Of a DNA stretch of 64,000 nucleotides, positions 10,132-21,158 are shown piece by piece. The stretch lies in NCBI RefSeq assembly GCF_000687475.1, contig NC_057317.1, positions 682,001 through 746,000 on the forward strand. Direction: 5' to 3'. This DNA comes from Ustilaginoidea virens. Its lineage: Eukaryota; Ascomycota; Sordariomycetes; Hypocreales; Clavicipitaceae. The number at the start of each line of letters is the position of its first letter. Position 1 is the stretch's first letter. A program made the position numbers and the translations under genes. The notes under the pieces were generated by a model. It was given only the letters and a program-made list of their open reading frames with translations. It was not told the origin of the DNA and ran no database searches.

Positions 10132-11385
10132 ATGACCGAGTCAAACATGAGCTACGTTTACACGCTGACGGGTTATGCCGCTCTGTTTGGTCTGGGCTAC
10201 GCTGCCTATCTCGTTTCTACTCAAAAAACCAACAAGCGGGCCGCTGCCAATGCACCGCGCGCCGCGAGGGCTGCGCAGAACGAGCCACGCAAAGAAGACA
10301 GGAAGAAGAAGCAGCGTTTGGACAGCTTCACCTCGGAGGCCCAGGAAGCCGCCAGGGCGAAAGCTTCAACCAAAGCTACAGCCACAGAGCCTGCTTCTCG
10401 GCCACGGCCTGTAGCGGAAGATACCTCTGATGATGATGATGATGATGATGGGGCCGATAATCGAGAGTTTGCCAGACAGTTGGCCAAGGCTCAAGAAGGC
10501 AAAAAATTCGCCGGCAAGGCTGAGGCATCCAAGCAAAGGGAGAAGTCGGTCAAGCAATCTCGGGCACATCAGATGAGCAATGGTTACGCTGACGAGAAGC
10601 CGTCGGATACCGGTGCGGAAGCTGATGATGATCAGTCTCCTATCGGGTCTCCCGAGGCCTATGCTACTGATGCCGCTGGCATCAGTGACATGCTCGAGCC
10701 TATCGCTGCTGGTCCATCCGTTGTCCGCATCACCGACGCCGACAAGGTGAAGGAGAAAAAGCCCAAGGCGGCCAAGCCTCTCGAAAAGGCGGAGACGAAG
10801 AAGCAACGCCAGAATAAGAAGAAGGCCGAAGCCGCCAAAGAAGCTCGGGAGGCGTCAGAGAAGGAACGAAAAGTTCTCGAGGAGAAGCAGCGACGGACTG
10901 CTCGAATCGCCCAAGGCAGGGCGGCCAAAGACGGCTCCCAGTTCATGGCTACTAATGGCGTCAACTCCTGGGCCAAGGGAGAAGCCGGCGCCCCATCCGC
11001 TGGCAGTGACAAGGTTTTCCATCAACCTTTGGATACCTCAGAAATGGCCGACGCTCCGGCGGCCACTGCTACTCCCGACAAGCAGGCAGCTGTGGACCAG
11101 TCAGAGGGGTCATGGATATCCTCACTCCCGTCTGAAGAAGAACAGATGGAAATGCTAAAAAACGACGCCGATGAGTGGAACACTGTCCAGACCAAGTCGA
11201 AGAAGAGCAAGAAGGGTGTTGAGTCGGGAGACGAGAAATCCACCAAGCCATCGACTACCCAAGCCAAGCAGGCACACGCAGCCCCCAAGACTGCTCCCAA
11301 AGCTGCAGCTCCCCAGGCCCTTGGCTCGTTCTCGGCCCTTAGAGACGATGCCCCCGAAGAGGTGGAAGAGGAGTGGGAAGTTTAA
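10132..11385 (+). CDS. Conserved-looking membrane-anchored, lysine-rich coiled-coil protein, function unknown
   Basis: Single exon, 417 residues from the ATG at 10132; the frame is open 92 codons further upstream, but that stretch reads like leader sequence and carries no recognisable domain. A hydrophobic N-terminal segment (about residues 8-25, YTLTGYAALFGLGYAAYLV) is likely a signal anchor. The rest is hydrophilic: basic KKKQR region, an Asp run from a GAT repeat (10432-10452), a highly charged predicted coiled coil (about residues 205-265, EKAETKKQRQNKKKAEAAKEAREAS), and a C-terminal part with EGSWISSLPSEEEQ, DEWNTVQTKSKKSKK and an acidic FSALRDDAPEEVEEEWEV end. This layout suggests a tail exposed to cytosol from the ER or another membrane. 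I do not recognise a named family. Confidence 0.8.
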   Translation: MTESNMSYVYTLTGYAALFGLGYAAYLVSTQKTNKRAAANAPRAARAAQNEPRKEDRKKKQRLDSFTSEAQEAARAKASTKATATEPASRPRPVAEDTSDDDDDDDGADNREFARQLAKAQEGKKFAGKAEASKQREKSVKQSRAHQMSNGYADEKPSDTGAEADDDQSPIGSPEAYATDAAGISDMLEPIAAGPSVVRITDADKVKEKKPKAAKPLEKAETKKQRQNKKKAEAAKEAREASEKERKVLEEKQRRTARIAQGRAAKDGSQFMATNGVNSWAKGEAGAPSAGSDKVFHQPLDTSEMADAPAATATPDKQAAVDQSEGSWISSLPSEEEQMEMLKNDADEWNTVQTKSKKSKKGVESGDEKSTKPSTTQAKQAHAAPKTAPKAAAPQALGSFSALRDDAPEEVEEEWEV

Positions 11386-11578
11386 GCGCCGTCTGCCTGC
11401 AGTTGTAAATTTGGCGCTGGGCTGGACTACAATGGATCAATCAACACCTCTTTGCCTCTGGGTCAGGGGCAATTTGAGCTGTACTCTGGCCCTGTATACT
11501 AGTATTCCCCATATCAGGAGTCACCTCTTTTTCAACTCTTGGCTGTTTTCTTTCTGTCTCTCTTTGTTACGTGTCTTT

Positions 11579-11619
<41 letters not shown>

Positions 11620-14417
11620 CCTACTTTTACTTCTTTTTATTTCCCCCCTTTCTTTTTATTTCTTTTTTTCCCAAGTCAAGCTTCATTTTTTTTTTTCAAA
11701 CGCGTCGGCACAACGACGGGGGGCTCCCCAAGCACCGCGCATTGCAACCTACAAATCGAATCCACTTATTAGATTATGACAGAGACGGTGATGAGGACAC
11801 GGGACACTCGGTGTCAGCAGAAAGTTGAAGCAGGGAACTCTGCGGATCGCGTCATGTCGAAGACATGGAAGTTTGTCCCATTATCTTGCCGATTGCGCGA
11901 TCTGACTTACGAAGACGAAGACTGGTTAGTATGCATCGGAACCTGCACGACGATCGAGAGACACGAGGATCGAGGGAGTAGAAGCAGAACGGGCTACGGA
12001 CAGTTGGGAAACGGGGAAAGAGACTGAACCGTCGTTGAACAAGCCGCTGGGCCATGAAGGCGGTGGAGAAAAACGTTTCAATGTATGTATGAAGACGGTT
12101 GCAGGGCTCAGCAAGAGCCGCGCCAAATTGACATGTCTGTTGAAGGAATTGGTTGGACAAGGAGTCTCGGGAGTGATGATGTGCTGGTACAATCTCCCGA
12201 GCGAGACAGTGGTGGTTTCTTCCTAACCGCGTCGCCGGCTTTGGTGCCAGCCATGGTTGGGAAACGGCGACGATGGTATGAAAGAACACCAAGCAGGTTC
12301 AACATTGTCAAGATGGTGACAGCACAGGTCAACACGCCCGCCACTGCCGGCGGATGGTTTTTGTCAGGGATAGTAATGCCATGCCCGGCCGGTTGGTACA
12401 TATCATGGGGTCATCTGGCAAAATCCCCGGGACTTGTGCAGAGCAAGGATCACAGCGTTGCTGACGATTTGGCGACGTAACGGCAGATACTACGAGGTCA
12501 ACTGGTATGTGTGTACCTTAGGTACCTAAATGAAGCTGCCACTGGTGCACGGAGCACCTACCTTACCTAACCTAGGTACGGAGCAGCATAACGCGTTCCG
12601 CGCATCAAGGACTGCTACGTCCGTAGAATGTCGCGAATGATACTTGCGGAGCACATGCACCAATGTGCAACCGGATAGGTAAGGTAGGTATCTAGGTAGG
12701 TACCCAAGGTAGCCAGCCAATGACGAGGCCGCGTCCGGGCCATCCACAACGCATGCGACCTGACAGGGTTGGCCACCCGACCTTCCGACGCCACATCTTG
12801 GCCACGACGGGGGCAAACGTGTCCTCCTCACACACAGCACTCACTCAGGCAAGTCCCGAACCCGGGCGTGGAAACAAAAACCCTGAACCTGGTAGATGGG
12901 AAAAGAGGAATGCTCCGCCCGCACGGAGCACACGGAGCATGTCATTAGGCAGTGTGTTGCATTGATGATGGGGGGATGCTGATGCTGGCTGCGGCGAACA
13001 GACTTGAATCAGGCGTGGCAGGGAAGCGGAAGGCTGCACTGCACGACTTTGGGGTACGGAGGACTGACTGGGTCAGGGTTGGGGGGGCCCAAAGGACGGA
13101 GCAGCGTGGTTCTGCGGCGCGAAGTCGTGGGCCGATTGCAAATGTGTACGGAGTACAAGTACAGAGCACGAGGTAGCTGCTCGCCCTGAGGCAAGGCCGC
13201 ATCTCCAACAACCTTAGCTACCTTAGGTACCTGGTACGTTCAGTTCAATTGATGTACCTTTGGTACCTGGCACCTTGGGTCCTCTGTACTACGTGCCTCA
13301 GATGTCTCCTAAAAAGGCTAAACAGGCAGACTTGCACCACAACAAAGTCTGTTGCCTGTCTGGTTTGTGTCCGGAACGGCACGCACTCCGTACCACGGAC
13401 GGCATTACTGTTGCTGCGTCTTTGGCTGCTGGCGAATTCTGGCTGCTTGATGGTTCGATCCATCCCGCGCCAGCCCGAAAAAAGGTGGTTCTGCCATCCA
13501 CGTCTCCGTGTGCTATCCGTAGGCGTCTGGTAGGTACATCATGATGCCGCAATGGACCGGTTGTCCGCCACGTCGCAGCTTTTTCCAGGTGCCATGAGAG
13601 GAACGAGCGGATCCGATTGACCCCAAGGGCGTACCCCGTGGGAGCCTTGGGGGACAGCTGTCGCCACCTGCAGCTTGCGGGTACGGATTCGGCAGGCTTT
13701 CCTTTCCCCCCAATGGGCTTGTCCGCCTCGCCAAGTCCCGTGTACTTGGGATAAGCACCCAGACTGCTGCACCTGCACCTTTCTTGATACGCCATCCATC
13801 CGTCCCCTCTGGCCTGTCACTGCATCATCCTTCTCGTCTCGTTTCTGTTTACTCTCCACTGTCGAGCTTGTCATGTCCACAGCCTGCTTATCCTTTTCGC
13901 CCACTTCTTGTCAAGGCTCCCACGCTTCCATCTGAAACATTTCTCTCCCTCCCCAATCCTACTTTGCTGCATTTCCTCGACCATTCCAACGACAGACAGT
14001 CCGGCTTCAATAGCGTCAGCCAGCCCCTTTCCTCTCTCCTACACGCCCCCCCCCCCCAACGAATGCGTCTTTTGACATTGCATTTCAGCCAGAGCCACGA
14101 TTGAAAACGTCGATTTCGTCTTCGATTTCTGCACAGTCTGCGCCGTTCCCATTTTCTACTCCGTCTTCTGTCTTGCATGCGGCTTTTGAAACGCCCCATT
14201 TCCATCATAAGAAGCCCTTATATTTGACCAAGCGCCTTGCCGCCTTGCCGCCCTGCCGCCCTCGCCACTTGGTATACGATCCACATCTCCCATCTGGACG
14301 TTCAACACTATTCAGATCGAAAGGGGAAACCTGTGCCTCTCATGAGCTTGCAACGTGACCCCTTGGAACTCACAGCAGGCTTGATGCAGGGCATCTCGCG
14401 ATAAAGAGCCCAACGTC
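11386..14417. other. 3.0-kb gene-free region
   Basis: Holds a T run of about 30 (about 11586-11615), GTACCTA-type motifs near 12515, 12670 and 13210-13265, TACGGAGTA-type motifs near 12592, 13148 and 13386, and a C/T-rich leader (13780-14100) before the next gene. Open frames up to about 165 codons occur on both strands but none has domain-like content or a supported exon structure. Confidence 0.55.
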
Positions 14418-15644
14418 ATGTCTCTCCCCGTTGCCTTTCAATCGGCCGTCTTCTACTTTCTCGCTTGTACACCATGTGCCAAAGTTCGCCACCGACAGAA
14501 AGCCAAATCGCGGGCAAGAAAGGAGAGGGAAGAAAAGGCCAGGACGGAAAGCAAACAGCCCGGCCTGTACCGGCATCCTTCGCCCTTCAACACCAACCCC
14601 TATTGGCAGGAGGAAATCAGCATGGGCCCGAGCTTGCCCAAGAAGTCTGCGAGCAAAAATTCGAGCCAGAGGGGACTGACAAGCTCGGGGCGAGAAAGCG
14701 TAGCCCCCAGCATGTCCGAGCACACTTTTGGCGACGCCTTGACGGCGATGCCGGAAGATGCCTTGTCGGATGACTGGAATCGACGGCGCGGATATCAGCG
14801 CGAAGATGAAGAGCTCTGGGGGCAGTGGTCGGGGCAAGGAGCTGGATCAGGGCAAAAGCTAATGGACGCGCTCTCCAAGGCTCGGGACTCTGCCGGGCGA
14901 TTGATCGAGTCGACGCTGGGAATAGAAAAAGAGGTGACGGAGCAAGAACGCCGGGATTTTTATCTGTCGCCCAAAAACCCTCCCGTCAACGACTACCACC
15001 CTCCCGTGGTTAGCAGCAAGCCTGCTCACAAGGACGCCCGAAAATGGATGCTGCAGCCTCCACCACCAGCCAAGGTCATGGAGGGCAAGGTCCCGGTGTC
15101 TCGGGCTGTCAGCTCAGGAAGCAAGTCGAGCGGGCGGACCCTCGTCAGCGACGACAGCAACCTGGGCCGCAGGATGCAGGAGAAGCTGGTCAAGGAGAGA
15201 CTTCGCAAGGAGAGTAATCCCACCGAAGTCGAACTTATCGAATCCCTCTTTGCCACACGGAGCAACCTGTCCATACAGCACACTCGAAGTCGCAGCCTGT
15301 CCTTGAACGATTCGGATGATTCCATGGACACCAACCCGTTTGAGAGGCGGCGCAGCCGACGACGCATTCCCGTCGCCGTTCCCGTTCCCGTTCCGCCCGG
15401 CATCGATTCCGACGAGGATGACGATGCAGTCCCGTCGCCCCCAATATCAAAGACCATCAGCCATGCGAGCAATTCTTTGAGCCACGTCGCACAGCGACCG
15501 AAACTGGAAACCATTCCCAGCACAGATGGTAGCGGTAACACGCGCACCCTGTCGAAGAAGGTTGGCAAACGACAAAAGTCAATCAGGAGCAGAAGCAGGA
15601 ACAATGCCTGGGTGGATTCTCCGGTAGGAGACGATACAGACTAA
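14418..15644 (+). CDS. Conserved fungal protein of unknown function
   Basis: Single exon, 408 residues. The N-terminus MSLPVAFQSAVFYFLACTPC is hydrophobic with a paired-cysteine CTPC, then a basic KVRHRQKAKSRARKEREEKAR stretch (a possible membrane or palmitoyl anchor followed by a basic patch), then PGLYRHPSPFNTNPYW and MGPSLPKK. This N-terminal block resembles, from memory, uncharacterised proteins of Sordariomycetes. The remainder is serine-rich and probably disordered, with an amphipathic region (about residues 150-185, MDALSKARDSAGRLIESTLGI), acidic stretches and a basic KKVGKRQKS near the end. No enzyme motif is seen. The start is chosen because the conserved block begins at this ATG. 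Confidence 0.82.
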   Translation: MSLPVAFQSAVFYFLACTPCAKVRHRQKAKSRARKEREEKARTESKQPGLYRHPSPFNTNPYWQEEISMGPSLPKKSASKNSSQRGLTSSGRESVAPSMSEHTFGDALTAMPEDALSDDWNRRRGYQREDEELWGQWSGQGAGSGQKLMDALSKARDSAGRLIESTLGIEKEVTEQERRDFYLSPKNPPVNDYHPPVVSSKPAHKDARKWMLQPPPPAKVMEGKVPVSRAVSSGSKSSGRTLVSDDSNLGRRMQEKLVKERLRKESNPTEVELIESLFATRSNLSIQHTRSRSLSLNDSDDSMDTNPFERRRSRRRIPVAVPVPVPPGIDSDEDDDAVPSPPISKTISHASNSLSHVAQRPKLETIPSTDGSGNTRTLSKKVGKRQKSIRSRSRNNAWVDSPVGDDTD

Positions 15645-16226
15645 GAGGAGGAATTTCTCCTCTTCTCCAAAAAAATTCATTTTTTTAGGAAGACAAAAAA
15701 AGAAAAAAAACAAGAGGAAATGGAAAACCGGCGGCTGGAGATGTGTGCATAACCCCCCGGAGTCTTGTTACGGTCACTGTTTTCTTTTTTTTTTTTATTT
15801 ATACATGTCATGTTGCATTTGGGAGCGAGCTGCAAGGAGTCTACGCTGACACTGTGTTTTTCTTCACTTCACCTTTGGTATTCCACAAAAACGGCACATT
15901 TTCCGGTGTCAATTCAAAGTTAGCAGGGTATCATGGTCATGTAGTCTTTTCTGCACGCCTCTGTGCCAACTGTGCACCGCACCGTGTTCACCAGGACCCG
16001 TCTTGCCAAACTGGCCAGCTGCAAGTTCAGGTTCACGTGGGCGGTTCCGATTGTTTGATGAATGTTTGCTGTTGCGAGGCCCATGTTTTTGCGGTCACAG
16101 ACATGCTTGTGGCGTGACGCCAAAGGCGACAGCAGCCTTCAACCTTCCAAATCGCAGAAAGACCAAAAAAAAAAACCCCATGTACGCCCTCCCGCGCAGG
16201 TCGCCAAACGCCGATTGTTCGGCCCA
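15645..16226. other. Convergent intergenic region
   Basis: 3' regions of the 14418 gene and the TMA17-like gene. A- and T-rich short runs only; no gene seen. Confidence 0.6.
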
Positions 16227-16916
16227 TCACAGATGCACACCAGCTCCTTCGCTGCCGCTGCCGCTGCCGCCGTCGCCGCCGTCATCGTAGCTCCTTGGGT
16301 CTCGCATTCGTGCTTCCATGGCCCGTCTCAACTCCTCATCGCTCACTGTGCCCCCTGACGAGCGGGCGCCACGCCCTGCACCACCCGGTTGGTCGTCCAC
16401 GCGGATTTGACCGTTGCGAATCGTCCCGGACTGAAAGGTGCCGTCCGTCCAAGCCGGGTGGCGGGCGGCCGCGTGAGGAGTCTGCTGAGAATCTGCGTGG
16501 CCGTTGATGTGGGTTTCCGTCGTTGCCGCCTGGGCCGCATCAGCGGCCGCCGCTTCTGCTTCTTCTTCTTCTTCTTCTTTGCTCTGGAACTCGGCCCAGC
16601 TCGCGCCGCGCTGCTCCACCTCGGCGCGGACCAGGGCGATGCGCCGAGCCATGCGGTCGATGACAAGCTCGTTTTCCCGGATGGCGTCGACGCAGTCCTG
16701 GTCGGGCTCGCGGCGTGCCGGGTCGCTGCTGGCTTGTTCGCGGCCGAGGGCCGTGGCCGAGCCCTCGGCGAAGGGTCTCAGCTGGTCGTTGGAGTATCGG
16801 AGGTGGGCGATGGAGTTGCGGATCTCGAGCACTTTGAGGCGCAGCATGGGCGTGGAGAGGTCTTTGAGGGCGGCGGCGAACCGGGCGGGCGATATTGGTC
16901 TTGTGTCGGCGGACAT
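16227..16916 (-). CDS. TMA17: Tma17/Adc17-like proteasome assembly chaperone
   Basis: In yeast Tma17/Adc17 is a stress-induced chaperone for assembly of the proteasome regulatory particle base (Rpt6-Rpt3). The match is in the N-terminal half: ISPARFAAALKDL, then LKVLEIRNSIAHLRYSNDQL, where the LK.EI.NSI.HL.RSN pattern is diagnostic, and later CVDAIRENELVIDRMARRIALVRAEVEQRG, a second coiled-coil helix with the ENE motif. The single exon encodes 229 residues, longer than yeast Tma17 (about 150); the excess is an acidic (EEEEEEAEAAA) and glycine/serine-rich C-terminus likely to be disordered. It is divergent from the rhomboid gene, sharing a 438-bp promoter region. The family call rests on motif resemblance recalled from memory. 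Confidence 0.72.
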   Translation of the reverse strand: MSADTRPISPARFAAALKDLSTPMLRLKVLEIRNSIAHLRYSNDQLRPFAEGSATALGREQASSDPARREPDQDCVDAIRENELVIDRMARRIALVRAEVEQRGASWAEFQSKEEEEEEAEAAAADAAQAATTETHINGHADSQQTPHAAARHPAWTDGTFQSGTIRNGQIRVDDQPGGAGRGARSSGGTVSDEELRRAMEARMRDPRSYDDGGDGGSGSGSEGAGVHL

Positions 16917-17354
16917 GGCGGCCGAGATTGTTGTTGTGCCGGGATTTTGCGCGACAAGAAGCGTTTGCGGCGGAGAAGCGTTTGCGACGGGTCCTGAGAA
17001 GAAGCGTTTGCGACGGGTATTTGAGAAGCAGCGTTTTGTGACGGGTTCAGGTCGGCAGTTTCGATTTCCATCAAGTAGTATTAGGTTAGGTACCTGTTTG
17101 GTTGGCTAGCTGGATGTGAGTCGTGACTAGGAAAGATGGCTCGCGGATTAGTGGGGCTAACCATGCCCTGGCTGGCTGCTTCCATTGTCTTTTCAACCAC
17201 AAAACACCACATACTCCGTACACCACTTACCATACTGGACCCGAGCCAAGCCAAGTCATGTCTTGTCTTGACAGACGGTCTTTATGACGACGTTGCTGCG
17301 CCTCGCTGATGATGCCCTCCTTCGCCGTCCCCGTCCCCCTTTTTTTAGCCTGAG
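16917..17354. promoter_or_regulatory. Divergent promoter region, TMA17-like / rhomboid
   Basis: 438 bp between two divergent start codons. It contains a direct repetition of GAAGCGTTTGCG-type sequence (about 16957-17020), a TTAGGTTAGGTACCTG motif near 17082 and a TACTCCGTAC motif near 17211. No TATA box is obvious. Confidence 0.5.
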
Positions 17355-17593
17355 ATGAATCTTTTCGCCATCAGCCATGCGCAGCGCGCGCCCCTGAAAG
17401 AGGTGGCTCGTCAGGTCGCTGCCATGACGGCAAGAGTCAGGACGACGACGGTGCACAACGGGCAGCCCAGAGCCGGCGCGCGATGCCTGTCCGGCAAACC
17501 CGCCTACGCGAGACCGCCGACCGCGTTTCCCCCGCAAGCAGCGTGGCAGAGACCGAGGCTACGCTTTCGAGAGAACCCGCCTCGCCTGCCGGG

Positions 17594-17631
<38 letters not shown>

Positions 17632-19130
17632 GCTGGATCTTCTCCTCCTCGAGCAACGTCATTCGCAACTACGAGAACCTCCCCAAAGACTACCGGGACC
17701 AGGTCGGCCTGCCCTTTGGCGCCGAGGACCTGTCCCGCGAGGAAATTGAAGACGTGTTCGGACCAGGCGCTGCAGAGGCTGCGGGAAACCACCTCCTCCG
17801 AATCTTGCATGGGCGACGAGTAGCGGGGACGCTCGACGATCCTGCTTTTGCCGCGCACACTGCCCAGTATCCAGCGGACATGGTTGCCAGGGGGCTGGCG
17901 TTTCTTCGCCAGACGGTGGCCGTCAACGAAGTCTTGAACGCGGGCTTGAGGGCCGAGGATGAGCTCAACCAGATGGACCGAGAGATGCAGGCGCGAGAGG
18001 CCGGGCAGGAAGCTCGGATCGGACAAGACGCGGTCGCCAAGCCCGATCCTGTCTACGGCCGAAGCTCGTTGGACCAGATCCGAGCACGCAACGTTGCAAA
18101 GCAGAGAGCTCTGGACAAGGCGGCCGAGGAGGAGCGCTTGGCCAGGGAGGGGGAGGCCGAGCAGGGCGCCGGGGGGGCTGCTGCTGGTCCTCTGGCCAGG
18201 AGGGAGGACGGCACTCGCGCCATTGCCAACCCGCAGGTGGCCAAGTACTACCAGGACGCGCAGTCCGAGCTGCAGGCGCCGCCCGACATGAAGGCGTGGC
18301 AGCGTATTCTTCCCTCGGCAACCGTGGTCGCCCTGGCCCTGGGCTTCCTCGCGGCCGTGGCCATGGTGTACGAAGATCCATTGCCGCGATACAGGCTGTT
18401 GCGCCATGTTTCCATGGCGCATGCCACGGTGGGCACGCTGGTCGCCTTGAACGCGCTCGTCTTCCTCGGATGGCGCGTCCCGCCCCTGTGGTCATTCTTC
18501 AACAGGTACATGATCTTCGTCGTCGCCACCGTCAAGCCCGTCACCCTCTTCACAGCCATGTTCTCCCACACCAAGCTCAGCCACGTGCTCGTCAACATGG
18601 TCCCGCTGTGGTTCGTCGGCACCGCGCTGCACCAGGAGCTCGGGCGCGCCGACTTCCTCGCCCTCTACCTCGGCTGCGGAGCGGCGGGCTTCCTGGGCAG
18701 CCTGGTCACGTACACCCTGCGCGGGTGGCTGACCGTCACCTCGCTGGGCGCCTCGGGAGCCACGCTCGGCCTGTGCTCGGCGTACTTTTGGGAGCACCGG
18801 AACGACGGGTTCCGCATCTTGGGGCTGCCGGAGGGGGGGGTCCACGGCATCGTGTTCCTGGCCATGATGGCGGCCCTGCAGATGGCGGCGCTCGGGAGGA
18901 CCGTCAAGCTCAAGGTGGACATTGCGTCGCACTTGTCCGGCATGGGGGCGGGCATCCTGGGGATGGAGATGCTGCGCAGGACGGCCAGGAGGAGAGGGCG
19001 CGGCGCCGGCAAGGAGGTTATTGAGATTTGGGGGGAGAATGCTGCTGCTGGCCCCAGACGTGCCGGGGAAGCGGCGGCCGTGAAGCTGGTCTCCCCAGCT
19101 GGACGGGCGGAAGGGATGCCGCAGCGTTGA
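17355..19130 (+). CDS. PCP1: Mitochondrial rhomboid protease (Pcp1/Rbd1/PARL type)
   Basis: Intramembrane serine protease of the mitochondrial inner membrane; the yeast enzyme processes Mgm1 and Ccp1. Single exon, 591 residues. The N-terminus is basic and lacks acidic residues, typical of a presequence, followed by a serine run from an AGC repeat (about 17597-17631). A soluble matrix part spans about residues 100-310. The extra N-terminal membrane helix (about 320-335, VVALALGFLAAVAMVY) before the six-helix core is the PARL-type 1+6 arrangement. Catalytic elements: HVLVNM (His410, Asn414), GASG with nucleophile Ser467, and the catalytic His526 in ASHLSG. The start is the first ATG; a second ATG at 17424 is possible. 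Confidence 0.92.
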
Positions 19131-21158
19131 GGAAACAATGTCACGCTGGCGTTGCGGTCCCCGTACCGGGGTAATAACAACGCACGGAACCAGGTGCGAC
19201 GCAGACTATTTCCCCAGTGTAGTTTTTAGCATCTGGCTTGCATTCTTTTCTTGCGTCTACAATCTAGCTGGTTGTGCATGGGAGTCGGCGAGCCATGCAC
19301 GTCTGCGCATCACGGATGTGAATCACGCACGATTGATGGCTGCGGTCTGCGACAGAGACTGAACAAGGATCCGGTGGCGGTGGCATTGAGGGTGCTGATG
19401 CCGTGAAAACCACCGTCGTTCGTGGGGGCGCGACTCGCATCACAGAGGCTTGAGCCTCGCCTTGCAGTGGTTTAGGGACGTGCAGATATTCTTTCCGGTT
19501 TTGGCTTAGCTCCCACTGCACAAGAATCGCTGCTGCAGGTTCGTAGACACACCGGGGAGGTACTGCTTGACCATACATATGTAGTACCTAGCAAGCAAAC
19601 GTAGAGTTAAAACGCGATTAAGCTGCGGGAAGCAGAGAAAAAGCGCGTTCTTCAACCAGCGCCCTCGTATACGGTATGATTTACTGAAACATGCCCATGC
19701 GAATACGAAGGGCTGTTTGTTTAGGTACGCGGGTAAGCGTGAGTTGATATGCGTCTGCAATGTTGCCCCGTAGGAGGAAGGTACACACGTACGTTTGGGG
19801 AAGGCGGGCCCAATGCCCTACTTCGCACCCAAAATGACACCACGCGCCGTAGTGCAGACCTTCCTGGCGACAGTCGCCTGCCCGAAAGCTCTGACGGAAA
19901 CAGAAACAGCAAATACAAGCTGGGTCTGGTACCTAGTTGAAGACCTATGGGTGAATTTTGGAGCTGTCGATTTACAGTTGGCGACGAGTGGAGCACTGTC
20001 GTGTCGCGTCGCTAGAAACAGGGATGGCGCGCCGTGGTTACGTGTTGTTGAAGCCGGCTTTTTGACCACCTCCCAGGGCTCAGGTGCGGAAATCTGTTTT
20101 TTTTTTTTTTTTGGCCAAAATTTAAAAGCACAGAGTAACTCCGCCCTTGTGACATGCACTCACAGGCTAGCCAAAACGTCGAAATGGCAAGCGTCTGGTC
20201 GAAATGGATTACTGTCTCCCTGAAAGAGGCGTATGCGGAACCCACCTGAGCAGGTCGGTCTGGTACTGTACCTAATGTCAATAGGTGGTACCTAGACCTA
20301 CCAGGTAGGTACCTACCTACCTAACCTAACCGAGAGCACAACGCGTGGGCTGAATCCGCGATGAGCTGGTTTCAACGGCATGATGCCTAGCAAAAGACGC
20401 AGTAACAATTGATGCCGTGCAAGAACGTGGTTCACCGTGCTGCAGTGCTCGAAATTACGGGAATATTAGGCTTGTTATGATTTGCGGCAGCCCGCATTCA
20501 AGGGCAACCAGTTGACATGCAAGGTATGCACTCCACAGTTGCTCTCTGTACACGCTATCCGAACACACCAGAAGGTACCTAGGCAGTACCAGACGTCGAT
20601 ACTACGTACAAACGCGTGCGTTGACGCCAGCAAGTGCCCAAGTACAGACGCAACGTACCAGCTTAGTTGACCCAAGACAGGCCAAGGCCAGACCCCAGCT
20701 CACCTCGCCCAACTCGCCCGTCCGTTTCTGGCCCCCCCCGAGGTTACTCCGCCTTGTGTTGTTTATCTTCTTCCTGCCGTCTTCCACTTCGCACCACGCT
20801 GTCAACCTACCTCCTCGGGACTTTGGGCTTTTCTTTACCCAGGTTGGCTCTCGATATTTGGAGACACCCCGATTCAAACCAAACCCCTCCCTCACCTTTG
20901 GTCTTTTGGATCCCTTCAAGTCCTGCCGCATCTCACCCTGGATACCTCTGTTCATTGTTGAACCCAGCGAACCACTACGCGCGCAGGAATCCGCTGCATG
21001 AGTAATGAGTTAGCCTTTCAACTCTCTCTCCCCCCTTCTTCGCGTGTTTTTTTTTTTCTTCTTTTTTTTCCCCCTTCTTTCATCGGCGCGTCTGTCGTCC
21101 GCGGAAACAGCCCAACAGTCGTCGTTCGGGCCTCTCCCTCTGAACAGCGAGACGACTC
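19131..21158. other. 2.0-kb intergenic region between rhomboid and sirtuin
   Basis: Contains a T run (about 20097-20112), a cluster of GTACCTA motifs at 20285-20330, and pyrimidine-rich sequence (20740-21100) that is probably the sirtuin leader. A 126-codon open frame at 20621-21001 has no recognisable domain. Confidence 0.55.
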
